Assembly: GCA_023228995.1 (NCBI GenBank)
Contig: JALOAD010000027.1
Coordinates: forward strand, 1-45,727
Direction: 5' to 3'
Length of the DNA stretch: 45,727 bases
DNA from: JALOAD01 sp023228995 [NCBI: Candidatus Muiribacterium halophilum]
GTDB lineage: Bacteria; Muiribacteriota; Muiribacteriia; Muiribacteriales
This document shows positions 18,275 through 26,799 of this stretch, piece after piece. The position numbers were made by a program, and so were the translations under genes. The notes beneath the pieces were generated by a model that ran no database searches, had not been told where the DNA came from, and worked only from the letters and a program-made list of their open reading frames with translations. Numbering within the stretch: the first letter of the stretch is position 1; each line of letters starts with the position of its first letter.

Positions 18275-18616
18275 ATGATAGTAAATATTGATATATCACA
18301 AAAAGAAAATGTCCTTATTTTAAAAATGCCTGATGAAATTGTCGGAGATGTTGTACAGGAAATATTTGCAATTTTTGAGAAAATAATTAAAGAAAAAAAC
18401 AATAATATAATATTAGATCTTTCAGAAACTCTAATGTTGGATTCCGCTGGTATAGGTATAATTATAAAACTTGAAAAAGAAATAAGTTTGCAAAATAGAA
18501 AAATGGTAGTAGCAAATGCTTCTAAATCAGTTGAAAAAATTATGTATATGTGTAGACTCAATACTATTTTAAAAATGACTTCTTCAATAGAAAAAGCAAT
18601 GGAAATAATAGAATGA
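18275..18616 (+). CDS. STAS-domain protein (second copy)
   Basis: A 113-residue STAS domain of the anti-sigma factor antagonist type, with the phospho-acceptor loop LDSAGIGI (about 54-61) preceded by NIILDLSET. Start chosen at 18275 because AGAGGT lies six to seven bases upstream; an in-frame ATG at 18233 has no such site and would add residues unlike the family. It is transcribed away from the Hint/STAS/polC run and overlaps the next gene by 4 nt (ATGA). Two STAS proteins on either side of one divergent promoter suggest a shared switch, but no cognate kinase is visible. Confidence 0.83.
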   Translation: MIVNIDISQKENVLILKMPDEIVGDVVQEIFAIFEKIIKEKNNNIILDLSETLMLDSAGIGIIIKLEKEISLQNRKMVVANASKSVEKIMYMCRLNTILKMTSSIEKAMEIIE

Positions 18617-19386
18617 AAAAATTAATTAGAAAATTAAATCTAACTTTAAATACTATTAAAGAAACAGATGAATATTCTGATAAACTAAATTATTCTACAT
18701 TGCTACTTGATGAAGTTGAATCAAAAAATCTTTTGAAATTATTAAATACATATAAAGAAGATTTTTTAATTATTGAAAGTATTTTAATAATACTCAAAAA
18801 AAGAACAGACAAGGATAATGTTTTTTTATTTATAGAAAATCTATTCCATTACTCAAGAAATATAAGATTTTTATGCTTTACATATCTTTTTGAAAAAAAT
18901 ATATTTTTTAAATTTACTTCATTGTTAAATAAGTATATGGATTTTGAAAAAGATATAGAAATAAAAGGTTTTATCGAAAGTATATTCAAAGATGATAGAA
19001 ACAAAGATAATGAAAAAAACATAGTAGATAATCATACATTAATTGAAGCAATTATTGAGAAGTTATTTTCCTTAGATAAAAACACAGTTATGACAGCAGC
19101 TTTTAGAATTAAAAACTTGAATTTCCCAGGTAAAAAACAAAATATTATAAAAGCTTTGATTAATTCAAACGATCTTCACACTGTGCAAAATCTTTTATAT
19201 GCATTAAATACAGAAAATATTCAAGAAGAAGACTCTATTCAATTAAAAAATATATTATCACAAAAGCCTTTTTATAAAGCTCTTGATTATGATATGAATA
19301 TGCTTAAATTAAACGATTTTTCTCTAAAAAAAGATATTGCATGGACAAAAAAAATCGCATCACTTCTTGTCGCAATAACAAGATAG
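18613..19386 (+). CDS. Unknown all-helical protein, HEAT-repeat-like
   Basis: A 257-residue protein without signal peptide or membrane segment, not recognised by family. The composition (Leu, Lys, Asn, Ile, few Gly/Pro) and the regular alternation of 15-20 residue amphipathic helices suggest a helical-repeat (HEAT/ARM-like) scaffold, for example about 155-215, where LIEAIIEKLFSLD, TVMTAAFRIKNL and NIIKALINSND are spaced like paired helices. It is translationally coupled to the STAS gene (4-nt overlap), so it probably works with it, perhaps as a binding partner. Function is not proposed beyond that. Confidence 0.6.
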   Translation: MKKLIRKLNLTLNTIKETDEYSDKLNYSTLLLDEVESKNLLKLLNTYKEDFLIIESILIILKKRTDKDNVFLFIENLFHYSRNIRFLCFTYLFEKNIFFKFTSLLNKYMDFEKDIEIKGFIESIFKDDRNKDNEKNIVDNHTLIEAIIEKLFSLDKNTVMTAAFRIKNLNFPGKKQNIIKALINSNDLHTVQNLLYALNTENIQEEDSIQLKNILSQKPFYKALDYDMNMLKLNDFSLKKDIAWTKKIASLLVAITR

Positions 19387-19389
19387 AAA

Positions 19390-19431
19390 CGGCAAATTAA
19401 CAAATGACTTTTGCCAAACATACATTTGCCG
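19390..19431. terminator. Hairpin between convergent genes
   Basis: CGGCAAAT (19390-19397) and ATTTGCCG (19424-19431) form an 8-bp stem with a 26-base loop, lying 3 bp after the helical-protein stop and 6 bp after the rpoD stop. Its position between convergent genes suggests a two-way terminator, though there is no strong T-tract. Confidence 0.4.
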
Positions 19432-19437
19432 CATTAA

Positions 19438-20619
19438 TCAATCTGAATAAAATTCTTTTAATTTTTTACTTCTACTTGGATGTCTAAGTTTTCTTAAAGC
19501 TTTTGCTTCAATCTGTCTTATTCTTTCTCTTGTAACCCCGAATATCTGACCGACTTCCTCAAGAGTTCTTGGACAACCATCATTTAAACCAAATCTATAT
19601 TTAATAACTTTCCCTTCTCTTTCTGTAAGAGTTTCAAGAACACCTTCTATTTGTTCTTTAAGAAGAGTCTTGAACGCTGCAAAATCAGGTGATATAGCAT
19701 TTTTATCAGATACAAAATCCCCAAGATGAGAATCATCCTCTTCACCAACTGGAGTTTCAAGGGACACCGGTTCCATTGAAATTTTAAGTATATTCTTAAC
19801 CTTGTCAACAGGAATCCTAGCAGCTTCTGATAATTCATCAACGGTTGGTTCTCTTCCAAGATCTTGTGTAAGATTTTTAGATATTTTACGAATTCTATTA
19901 ATTATTTCAACCATATGAACCGGAATCCTAACAGTTCTCGCTTGATCTGCAATACTTCTTGTAATCGCCTGTCTTATCCACCATATTGCATAAGTTGAGA
20001 ATTTAAACCCTTTTTTATACTTAAACTTTTTTACAGCTCTTATAAGACCTTGATTACCTTCTTGAATAAGATCAAGAAATAACAATCCTCTTTTTGTATA
20101 TCTTTTTGCAACACTTACAACAAGCCTAAGATTTGCTTCAATAAGCTGTTTTTCTGCTTGTTTGTCAGCTTTTTCTATTCGTTTAGCAAGTTCTACTTCT
20201 TCTTCCGCAGTCAAAAGAGGTGCTTGACCAATTCCTTTAAGATACATTTTTACAGCATCAAGGCTTCTAATATCAATTTCACTTGATGTAGTTTCTTTTT
20301 TCTTACGAACAGGTATTTCGGCAGTGAAAGGTTCATCAATAATGTTTTTATCAATACTATCATCACCTTCAACATCATCTATTGACATATCAACATCGTC
20401 AATATCAAGATCAAGGTCTTCATCTTCGACTTCAACCTCATCTGCATAATCATCATCAATAAGAAGGTCTTCATCTTCCTCAATATTTTCTATAATATCT
20501 TCAGATATTTCAGATATATCGATTTTAGCTTTTTTCTTCACAGCCTTTTTTTTACTTTTAGACTGTCCCTTTCCCTTATCAATATACTTTTTTAAAAGTT
20601 CAAAGTTAATATTTGACAC
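19438..20619 (-). CDS. rpoD: Primary sigma factor RpoD/SigA
   Basis: Housekeeping sigma-70 factor directing RNA polymerase to -35/-10 promoters. The N terminus is Lys-rich, then very acidic (about 30-85), in place of a normal region 1.1. Then come region 1.2 ([19 protein letters not shown]), region 2 with [31 protein letters not shown], region 3 and region 4.2 ([32 protein letters not shown]). Length about 393 matches SigA. The start is taken as GTG at 20619, eight bases after AGGAG; the earlier GTG at 20628 abuts that site. The gene follows dnaG by 12 bp, the classical dnaG-rpoD order, without rpsU, which lies separately at 24621. Confidence 0.96.
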   Translation of the reverse strand: MSNINFELLKKYIDKGKGQSKSKKKAVKKKAKIDISEISEDIIENIEEDEDLLIDDDYADEVEVEDEDLDLDIDDVDMSIDDVEGDDSIDKNIIDEPFTAEIPVRKKKETTSSEIDIRSLDAVKMYLKGIGQAPLLTAEEEVELAKRIEKADKQAEKQLIEANLRLVVSVAKRYTKRGLLFLDLIQEGNQGLIRAVKKFKYKKGFKFSTYAIWWIRQAITRSIADQARTVRIPVHMVEIINRIRKISKNLTQDLGREPTVDELSEAARIPVDKVKNILKISMEPVSLETPVGEEDDSHLGDFVSDKNAISPDFAAFKTLLKEQIEGVLETLTEREGKVIKYRFGLNDGCPRTLEEVGQIFGVTRERIRQIEAKALRKLRHPSRSKKLKEFYSD

Positions 20620-20631
20620 AGAAAACACTCC

Positions 20632-22320
20632 TTATTCTATATTATTCAATTCTTTAATCAAATCAATATATTTTTCCTGATACTCTTTGTATTTATCAAC
20701 TGTTTCAGGATTATTTATAACTTTTTTACATTTTTCAATTTCATTAAGAATCTTTTCTCTTCTCATAAGTCCAAAAATATGTACTACTTCAGCTTCAGGA
20801 TCACTTAATAAAAGCTTTTTTTCTGGCAAAAACTCATATTGCAGCAACATTTTTTTATACACATCAGGAATTTCAAGACATAACATTTCCGCAGGTGTTT
20901 TTCCAATGTGCAGATTTAATATTATATTCTTAAAATTTAAATCGTCAATATTTTTATAATACTTTTTAAAAATAATATCAAGTACTTTATCATAAGTAAC
21001 TGAAAGATTAAGAAGATCTTTCAAATATTTTGATACTTCTTCTGTTTTATCTTTCTTTATATTATCGGCTTTATCGCCGTTATAATCTTGTTTTTTTTCA
21101 ATTTTAACTTTCATACTAAAAAACTTTTCAACTTTTTCAGAATATTTATTTCTAATAAAATAATTTGACACAGAATTTATAAAATCACTGCAAATTTTAA
21201 AATTTTCAGCTTTTTTATAAACATCATCTGTATGTTTCATATAAATATTAATAAAATAATCAACATAAAAATCAGCATTCTTAAGAATTTCCATAACCTT
21301 CGACATGCCATGCTCTTTTATAAAACTATCAGGATCTGTATTTTGCGGCAAAGAACATATTCTCATATTTATATCAATTTCAGCAGCTTTTCTACAAAGT
21401 TCAACAGAAGCTTCAATTCCAGCCGTATCTGAATCAAACATTATAAATATATTTTTTGAAATTCTCTTTAGCTCTTTAAGTTGCCATACAGACATATTTG
21501 TACCAAGAACACTTACTGAATTTTCAATTCCAGCCTCATAAAGCCTCATACAATCAAAAACTCCTTCACACACAATTGAGAAATCTTTTTCCCTTATAGA
21601 ATTCCTGCAAATGTCAAAACCAAAAAGAAGTTTTGCTTTATCATATATTTCACTATTCTGTGAATTAATATATTTATACCGGTTCCCTGTTATTGTCCTT
21701 GCAACATATCCTTTTATCTTTCCATACTTGTCTTTTAAAGGAATTGTTATTCTATCTTTAAAATTTTCACGAGAATTATCATCAATGGAATTTATTATTC
21801 CAGTTTTAAATAAAAGTTCTCTTGACAGATTTTTTTTATCCGCAATATCAACAATATCTCCTTTTGAAAAACCTACACCAAACTTTTCAAGAACATTTTT
21901 TGAAATACTTCTTTCTTTTAAATATTTTAAAGCCTGCTGATTTGTCCACAAATTCGAAACATATATACTGTTTACAACAGAAAGTAAATCATAATATTCT
22001 CTATAATTATCTATTTTACCTTTAGAATTTTCGTATTCCATAGGAATGTTAAATTTTTCAGAAAGATACTCTAAAGCTTCTACAAATCCTAAAGCTTCTG
22101 ATTCCTGAACAAACTGTATAAGATTACCACCTTTTTTGCAACCAAAACAATGAAATAGTTTTTTTTCCTCATCAACATAAAATGATGGAGTGTTTTCTTC
22201 ATGAAATGGGCAAAGACCCGAAAAGTTCTTACCAGATCTTTTCAGTTCAGTGTAATTTGATATTAATTCAATAATGCTTATTTTTTCAAGAATTTCCTGA
22301 ATACTTTTCTTAGATATCAT
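20632..22320 (-). CDS. dnaG: DNA primase
   Basis: Synthesises RNA primers at the replication fork. The N-terminal CHC2 zinc domain has Cys37, His40, Cys58 and Cys61. The RNA-polymerase/Toprim core has VCEGVFDCMRLYEAG and FMFDSDTAG, whose acidic residues bind the catalytic metals. The C-terminal region, which would bind the helicase, is weakly conserved. Length 562 is normal. The ATG has no recognisable Shine-Dalgarno and lies about 20 bp after a terminator that closes hppA, so its leader is short or it depends on read-through. It is co-directional with rpoD, 12 bp upstream of it. Confidence 0.95.
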   Translation of the reverse strand: MISKKSIQEILEKISIIELISNYTELKRSGKNFSGLCPFHEENTPSFYVDEEKKLFHCFGCKKGGNLIQFVQESEALGFVEALEYLSEKFNIPMEYENSKGKIDNYREYYDLLSVVNSIYVSNLWTNQQALKYLKERSISKNVLEKFGVGFSKGDIVDIADKKNLSRELLFKTGIINSIDDNSRENFKDRITIPLKDKYGKIKGYVARTITGNRYKYINSQNSEIYDKAKLLFGFDICRNSIREKDFSIVCEGVFDCMRLYEAGIENSVSVLGTNMSVWQLKELKRISKNIFIMFDSDTAGIEASVELCRKAAEIDINMRICSLPQNTDPDSFIKEHGMSKVMEILKNADFYVDYFINIYMKHTDDVYKKAENFKICSDFINSVSNYFIRNKYSEKVEKFFSMKVKIEKKQDYNGDKADNIKKDKTEEVSKYLKDLLNLSVTYDKVLDIIFKKYYKNIDDLNFKNIILNLHIGKTPAEMLCLEIPDVYKKMLLQYEFLPEKKLLLSDPEAEVVHIFGLMRREKILNEIEKCKKVINNPETVDKYKEYQEKYIDLIKELNNIE

Positions 22321-22338
22321 ATTATTACTTTTTTAAGT

Positions 22339-22364
22339 AAAAGCCCCTTTTACAAGGGGCTTTA
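22339..22364 (-). terminator. Intrinsic terminator after hppA
   Basis: Read on the minus strand, AAAGCCCC and GGGGCTTTT form a GC-rich stem around an 8-base loop starting about 6 bp after the hppA stop. It separates hppA from dnaG-rpoD, which run in the same direction. Confidence 0.75.
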
Positions 22365-22370
22365 TTGAGA

Positions 22371-24377
22371 TTATATAAAAAGTTTTGCAAATACTAAAGC
22401 TACTATACTCATAAGTTTCATAAGTATATTTAAAGAAGGTCCAGATGTATCTTTAAAAGGATCTCCTACTGTATCACCAACAACTGATGCTTTATGTGCA
22501 TCAGAACCTTTTCCGCCAAAATTGCCTTCTTCAATATATTTTTTGGCATTATCCCATGAACCACCTGAATTCGCCATAAATATTGCAAGAAGAAAACTAG
22601 ATATCATAGTACCAGCAAGTAATCCACCTAATGCAGCAGCATCCCACAATCCAACAAGAATTGGAATTACCACAGCTAAAATACCTGGTATTATCATTTC
22701 TTTTAATGCAGTTTTTGTAGCAATATCAACACATTTACCATATTCAGGTTGAGCTTTATCTTCCATTAAACCAACAATTTCTCTAAACTGTCTTCTAACT
22801 TCTATAATAATAGCTTCAGCAGTTTTACCAACAGATTTCATAGTCATAGCACAAAATACATAAGGAATCATAGCTCCTGCAAACAAACCAATAAGAACTT
22901 CAGGCTGAATAACATTAAGAACAGTTAAATTAACTTTTTGAGTATATGAAGTAAATAATGCAAGTGCAGTTACTGCTGCCGAACTTATAGCAAAACCCTT
23001 TCCAATAGCAGCTGTTGTATTTCCAACTGAATCAAGTTTATCTGTTATAACCCTAACTTCTTTTGGAAGACCAGCCATTTCAGCTATTCCACCAGCATTA
23101 TCAGCAACAGGTCCATAAGCATCTACTGAAACTGTCATTGCAGTTGTAGCAAGCATTCCAACAGCTGAAATTGCTATTCCGTATATTCCAGCAAAATGAT
23201 AAGATATAAATATTACAAGACATACAATTATTACTGGTAATGCACAAGAATACATACCATTTGCCAAACCACTTATAATATTTGTTGCAGCACCTGTTTC
23301 AGATGATTTTGCAACTTTTTGTGTAGGGCTATAATGAGAATCTGTATAATATTCTGTAATCTTACCTATTGCAAAACCTGCAACAAGACCAGATACAACC
23401 GCCCAGAACAATCGCATAGCAACACCTTGTTCAAACATTTTTCCTAATATAAAATAAAAAGAAATTATTGAAATTATTGAAGATATAAGAAGAGCATTTG
23501 ACAAAGTAGTATGAACTTTTTTAGGATCTGATGTTTTGACAAAAAAAGTCGCAATAAAAGAAGAGACCAAACCTGCTGCTGCAATCATCAAAGGAAGCAT
23601 TGCTGCACTCATAACAGCAGACGCAGTCTTAAAAAGATCAGGAGAAAAAAAGGCAAGAGTCATAGTTGCTACCATAGAACCAACATAAGATTCATATAAA
23701 TCAGCTCCCATACCAGCAATATCACCTACATTATCACCTACATTATCAGCTATCACCGCAGGATTTCTAGGATCATCCTCAGGAATTCCCTTTTCTATTT
23801 TACCCACAAGATCTGCTCCAACATCAGCACCTTTAGTGTAAATACCACCACCAACTCTACCAAAAAGTGCAATAGAACTTGCTCCCATTGCAAAACCACT
23901 TATTATTTCAACAGAAATTTCTGATATACCTAATATATAAATCATTGTTGAAATACCAAGAAGTCCTAAACCTGCAACAGTAAAACCCATTACACTTCCA
24001 CTTGAAAACGCAACAGTTAGAGCTTTTGTAAGACTTGTTCTTGCAGCATTCGCTGTCCTTACATTTGCTTTTACTGATATTTTCATTCCAACAAAACCAG
24101 CTATACCTGAAAGAAGTGCTCCTGCAATAAATGCAAATGCGCTTTCTTTTTGAATAAAAATCGCAATCAAGGAAGCTACAACAATTACAAAAACAATCAA
24201 AACAGTATATTGCCTTTTCAAAAATGCCATTGCTCCATCTGAAATTGCCAGAGCAATTTTTTTCATCTTATCAGTTCCTTCTTCTTGTTTTACAATAAAT
24301 CTTGCTTTAAAAAAAGCAAAAATCAATGCAAGGATACTGATTACAACACTCCCTAATATCATGTTATTATTTACCAT
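22371..24377 (-). CDS. hppA: Membrane-bound proton/sodium pyrophosphatase, K+-dependent type
   Basis: Couples pyrophosphate hydrolysis to H+ or Na+ export across the inner membrane. Very hydrophobic, about 15-16 membrane helices. Substrate and Mg2+ sites: [43 protein letters not shown] and the C-terminal [17 protein letters not shown]. The motif [13 protein letters not shown] has Ala where K+-independent enzymes have Lys, so K+-dependent; whether H+ or Na+ is moved is not settled from sequence. The start is set at 24377, eight bases after GGAGG; an earlier in-frame ATG (24395) lies before that site. Length 668 is normal. A small membrane-peptide gene precedes it. Confidence 0.95.
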   Translation of the reverse strand: MVNNNMILGSVVISILALIFAFFKARFIVKQEEGTDKMKKIALAISDGAMAFLKRQYTVLIVFVIVVASLIAIFIQKESAFAFIAGALLSGIAGFVGMKISVKANVRTANAARTSLTKALTVAFSSGSVMGFTVAGLGLLGISTMIYILGISEISVEIISGFAMGASSIALFGRVGGGIYTKGADVGADLVGKIEKGIPEDDPRNPAVIADNVGDNVGDIAGMGADLYESYVGSMVATMTLAFFSPDLFKTASAVMSAAMLPLMIAAAGLVSSFIATFFVKTSDPKKVHTTLSNALLISSIISIISFYFILGKMFEQGVAMRLFWAVVSGLVAGFAIGKITEYYTDSHYSPTQKVAKSSETGAATNIISGLANGMYSCALPVIIVCLVIFISYHFAGIYGIAISAVGMLATTAMTVSVDAYGPVADNAGGIAEMAGLPKEVRVITDKLDSVGNTTAAIGKGFAISSAAVTALALFTSYTQKVNLTVLNVIQPEVLIGLFAGAMIPYVFCAMTMKSVGKTAEAIIIEVRRQFREIVGLMEDKAQPEYGKCVDIATKTALKEMIIPGILAVVIPILVGLWDAAALGGLLAGTMISSFLLAIFMANSGGSWDNAKKYIEEGNFGGKGSDAHKASVVGDTVGDPFKDTSGPSLNILMKLMSIVALVFAKLFI

Positions 24378-24432
24378 GATCTTATCCTCCAACATTTTTT
24401 ATTATATTTTGACTCTTTTATCATTATATATT

Positions 24433-24540
24433 TTATTCTATATCGGAATTTTCCTTAAAATATTCATACATTCTGTAAGCTATCATAAAAAGGACCATAA
24501 GACTAGTAAATATACCCAGCACATTAAAAAACTTTTTCAT
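24433..24540 (-). CDS. Small single-span membrane peptide (35 residues)
   Basis: The frame begins ATG at 24540 with an excellent ribosome site (GGGAGG, seven bases upstream). It starts MKKFFNVLGIFTSLMVLFMI, one hydrophobic helix, and ends with a charged tail (YEYFKENSDIE). It lies in the otherwise empty gap between rpsU and hppA, downstream of the rpsU terminator and 55 bp before the hppA start, on the same strand. The ribosome site and the signal-anchor-like design argue it is real. It might be a small subunit or regulator of the pyrophosphatase, but no family is recognised. Confidence 0.6.
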   Translation of the reverse strand: MKKFFNVLGIFTSLMVLFMIAYRMYEYFKENSDIE

Positions 24541-24556
24541 ATTATTGCCTCCCAGA

Positions 24557-24595
24557 ATAAAAAAGCAGGAATGATATACTCACCCCTGCTTTTAA
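24557..24595 (-). terminator. Intrinsic terminator of rpsU
   Basis: On the minus strand AAAAGCAGG pairs with CCTGCTTTT around a loop of about 15 bases and is followed by a T run (TTTTTT), about 26 bp beyond the rpsU stop. A standard Rho-independent terminator. Confidence 0.8.
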
Positions 24596-24620
24596 AAAAT
24601 TTCATCATTGTTATTTTGAA

Positions 24621-24815
24621 TTACTTCTTTTTTGCCATAAGCTTTCTCATTTTTCTCTTAGCTTCAGCTAATTTCTTTTTCTTTGTTTCACTAGGCTTTT
24701 CGTATCTTTCTCTCTTTTTATACTCAGAAAGCACTCCTGACTGTTCACAAACTTTTCTAAATCTTTTAAGTGCTTTTTCTAGAGGTTCATTATCGCCTAT
24801 TTCAATAACTGGCAT
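24621..24815 (-). CDS. rpsU: 30S ribosomal protein bS21
   Basis: Small basic protein of the 30S platform that assists initiation. The sequence MPVIEIGDNEPLEKALKRF, then RKVCEQSGVLSEYKKRERYEKP and a Lys-rich tail is typical bS21; 64 residues. Start fixed at the ATG at 24815 with AGAGGTGG eight bases upstream; a GTG four codons earlier overlaps that site. It has its own promoter (24849-24877) and terminator (24557-24595), so it is a single-gene unit, not the rpsU-dnaG-rpoD operon seen in other bacteria. Confidence 0.95.
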   Translation of the reverse strand: MPVIEIGDNEPLEKALKRFRKVCEQSGVLSEYKKRERYEKPSETKKKKLAEAKRKMRKLMAKKK

Positions 24816-24848
24816 GTTTTTCACCACCTCTTATTTTGATTTTATATA

Positions 24849-24877
24849 ATCTTACTTAACTAAATTTGATATGTCAA
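24849..24877 (-). promoter_or_regulatory. Promoter of rpsU
   Basis: On the minus strand a perfect TTGACA -35 box (24877-24872) is followed, 17 bp on, by TAAGAT (24854-24849) and a TATATAAAAT run, about 35 bp before the rpsU start. The -35 box lies inside the 3' end of the histidine-kinase-like gene, so rpsU is separately expressed. Confidence 0.6.
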
Positions 24878-25930
24878 TTTTTTTGGTAAAAAAATTATAA
24901 ATTCAGAAGAATTTTTATTATTCAAAACATGAATTCCACAATTTTTCATATTTAAAATTTTTTTAACCTCATTTAAACCAATACCAAAATTTTTTCCTTT
25001 TCCTGTAGAAAAAAAAGGTTCAAATATTTTATGCATATAATTTAAAGGGATTTTCATATCAATTGCTATTATTTTAAGCATAAAAAAATCATCTTCTTCT
25101 AGTTTTATATTAAAAAAATATTTTTTCTTTTCATTATTATCAATATAATTTAAAAAAATATTAAATAAAACTTTTTCAAACATTTCATAATTAAATATAA
25201 TGTTTTTATCTTTAATTTCAGAAATATCAATCTCAATATATTTTCCTGTTATTTTTTCAAAAGAAGAAATAAAAACTTTAAACATATTATACAAATCTAT
25301 TTTTTCATTTTCTTTTTCAATAATTACTACAAACTCTGATGTCTTTTTAATAAGACTGTTCATAATATTAAACTGTTCAGATATTTTTTTATAATATTTT
25401 TCGGATTTTTCAATATTATTTAATTTATCACCAAGAAGTTGTATATATCCATACATTGTGGAAAGTGGGTTTTTAAATTTATGAAAAAGAAGGCTGTAAA
25501 ACTTCTCAGAATATTCTGTAAAAAAATTTAAACATATTTTATATAATCTATCGAGAATAAATTCATTATTTTTAATATCTATAATTAAGACATTATCAGG
25601 CATTATACCACATAATACATCAGTAATTATAATATCTTTTGAAAATATATTATTATAATTATGAAATACAGTGATTTTATTTAAGCCGTAAAACTCAAGC
25701 AATGCTATTATTGCCAATGTATCTATTTTATCTTTAAAAAAAACACCAATTGTCATATTAGAAAAATCGTTAAAATCAATGTCTAAAGACTTACTATTTT
25801 TCTTTAAATTCTGAGAATTTTCATTAAAAACAACTTTATTAGAATTTAAAAAATCAAATATATATTGCTCAACCTTATCTTTATCAATAACAACAATGTT
25901 TTCAAATCTATCATAATATAAATCTAACAT
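24860..25930 (-). CDS. Histidine-kinase-like protein with degenerate ATP-binding site
   Basis: A cytosolic protein (no membrane helices) with kinase architecture. Residues 58-118 look like a Rossmann or receiver-like domain. About 140-215 is a HisKA-like dimerisation helix pair with LLFHKFKNPLSTMYG, and His150 stands in the H-box position, followed by Lys rather than the usual Glu/Asp. The N-box-like LFNIFLNYIDN (255-265) and F/G2-like IFEPFFSTGKGKNFGIGLNEVKKIL (302-326) are clear, but the G1 DxGxG motif is replaced by IAIDMKIP. It may be a weak kinase or a signalling pseudokinase. TAGGAG is well placed upstream. No response regulator is adjacent. Confidence 0.7.
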   Translation of the reverse strand: MLDLYYDRFENIVVIDKDKVEQYIFDFLNSNKVVFNENSQNLKKNSKSLDIDFNDFSNMTIGVFFKDKIDTLAIIALLEFYGLNKITVFHNYNNIFSKDIIITDVLCGIMPDNVLIIDIKNNEFILDRLYKICLNFFTEYSEKFYSLLFHKFKNPLSTMYGYIQLLGDKLNNIEKSEKYYKKISEQFNIMNSLIKKTSEFVVIIEKENEKIDLYNMFKVFISSFEKITGKYIEIDISEIKDKNIIFNYEMFEKVLFNIFLNYIDNNEKKKYFFNIKLEEDDFFMLKIIAIDMKIPLNYMHKIFEPFFSTGKGKNFGIGLNEVKKILNMKNCGIHVLNNKNSSEFIIFLPKKLTYQI

Positions 25931-25970
25931 TAAAACTCCTAAATGTTCTAATTGATTCTTCTTTTTTTTA

Positions 25971-26010
25971 TTATACTAAATTTTTAATTATTTTGTGAAA
26001 AAATTTTTTT
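25971..26010 (+). repeat. 40-bp AT-rich repeat, matched in reverse at 40089-40127
   Basis: The segment starting TTATACTAAATTTTTAATTA is repeated, reverse-complemented, at 40127-40089 with about 90 percent identity (GTGAAAA core, then a T run). The two copies flank the two repeat graveyards, A and C. The shared TTATACTAAA start also occurs before copy C (reverse strand, about 39745), so it may mark one boundary of the family. Confidence 0.5.
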
Positions 26011-26053
26011 AGGCAATTCTGAAGTGCAGTATTGCTTTTCATTTATTTAACAA

Positions 26054-26641
26054 GAAGATTTTGATTTTTATAAAAGATTAAAAAAATATATCTTGCAACA
26101 ATTACGAGAACTCGTTAGAAATTTTTCTAATTAATGGATTCGATATTTTAAATAATTATACAATTCAAAACAATTGATATCTTGGTACCAGTTGAAAATT
26201 TACATAGTATAAATTTTCTCCTTACATGTTCAGCTTTAAATTACCTCCATGTAATTTCCTTAAGATTTTCTAATGTATGTTAGTTATTTATAATTTTATT
26301 CTTTTTAACTTTGAATTTCTTTTTTGTATACTTATTGAAAATCTTAAGACAGCTTCCATAATTACGCTCGATATCAATTTTTTGAATCTATATGTAAAAT
26401 CTAATTCAAAAAAAAATCTACTCGGTAACTTGAGTGAACGTTGCGAAGCATATAATATACGGATGTATTATAAGTGAACGAAGGTAAAGAGATATTTTAT
26501 ATGGATGTAAAATATCGAATGGTACCGAATGATTGTTTTTTTGCGTTATTGTAATGATAAAAATATCAAAAGCGAGATCCCGGCTCAAAATCATACCGGG
26601 ATGACATTTTTCTCAGAATAGTACCGGGATGGCAGATTTTT
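26054..26641 (+). repeat. Dispersed modular repeat, copy A (full form)
   Basis: Copy A holds module X (26056-26132, GATTTTGATTTTTATAAAAG onward), module Y (26133-26412), module Z (26416-26540) and a C+G-rich hairpin tail (26568-26604: ATCCCGG pairing with CCGGGAT). X, Y and Z match copy D (45185-45727) nearly base for base; Y has about three differences in 280 bp. Copy C (reverse, 39430-39745) lacks Y, and copy B (37880-37996) keeps only the ends of X and Z. Module Z contains two hairpins with compensating changes between copies. It fills the 869-bp gap upstream of the kinase-like gene; no protein in it is conserved between copies. Confidence 0.85.
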
Positions 26642-26669
26642 AATGTCCAATGTCGAATGTTGAATGTCG
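26642..26669. repeat. 7-bp tandem repeat, four units
   Basis: Four consecutive heptamers, AATGTCC, AATGTCG, AATGTTG and AATGTCG, followed by AAT. A short slippage-prone array just after repeat copy A. Confidence 0.7.
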
Positions 26670-26682
26670 AATTTTTAGAGGC

Positions 26683-26742
26683 GTTAGAAAATTTTCAATT
26701 AAAATAAAGTATGAAGGATTTTCTATAAACAAAAGCAAAAAA
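26683..26742 (+). repeat. Detached fragment of the dispersed repeat
   Basis: GTTAGAAAATTTTCAATTAA through GAAGGATTTTCTATAAAC and AAAAGCAAAAAAA closely matches the internal part of copy C read on its own strand (about 39685-39622), and the inserted piece in copy D (about 45543-45573). It lies after copy A rather than inside it, which supports module shuffling. Its A-run merges into the terminator at 26738-26763. Confidence 0.6.
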
Positions 26743-26763
26743 ACCCCTTTTCAGGGGTTTTTT
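26738..26763 (-). terminator. Terminator after the 1,840-residue protein gene
   Basis: AAAACCCC and GGGGTTTTTT flank a six-base loop, 37 bp downstream of the stop on the minus strand, followed by T residues. The mirror-image A and T runs would let it work in both directions. Confidence 0.8.
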
Positions 26764-26799
26764 CAAATTATCACAATAATAAGACAGGAAATTTTATTC

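Noticed and set aside
20620-20628. Upstream GTG start for rpoD (similar ones for nifS and rpsU)
   Set aside because: These codons overlap or touch the Shine-Dalgarno sequence; the next start codon is at the correct distance of about eight bases.
24621-24815. Classical rpsU-dnaG-rpoD operon
   Set aside because: rpsU is separated by a terminator, a small peptide gene, hppA and another terminator, so only dnaG-rpoD are together.
26277-26477. Open frame inside repeat copy A (and a different one in copy D at 45417-45611)
   Set aside because: The start ATG is lost by a single change in copy D, and the frame is shifted by the insertion between modules; not conserved, so not a gene.
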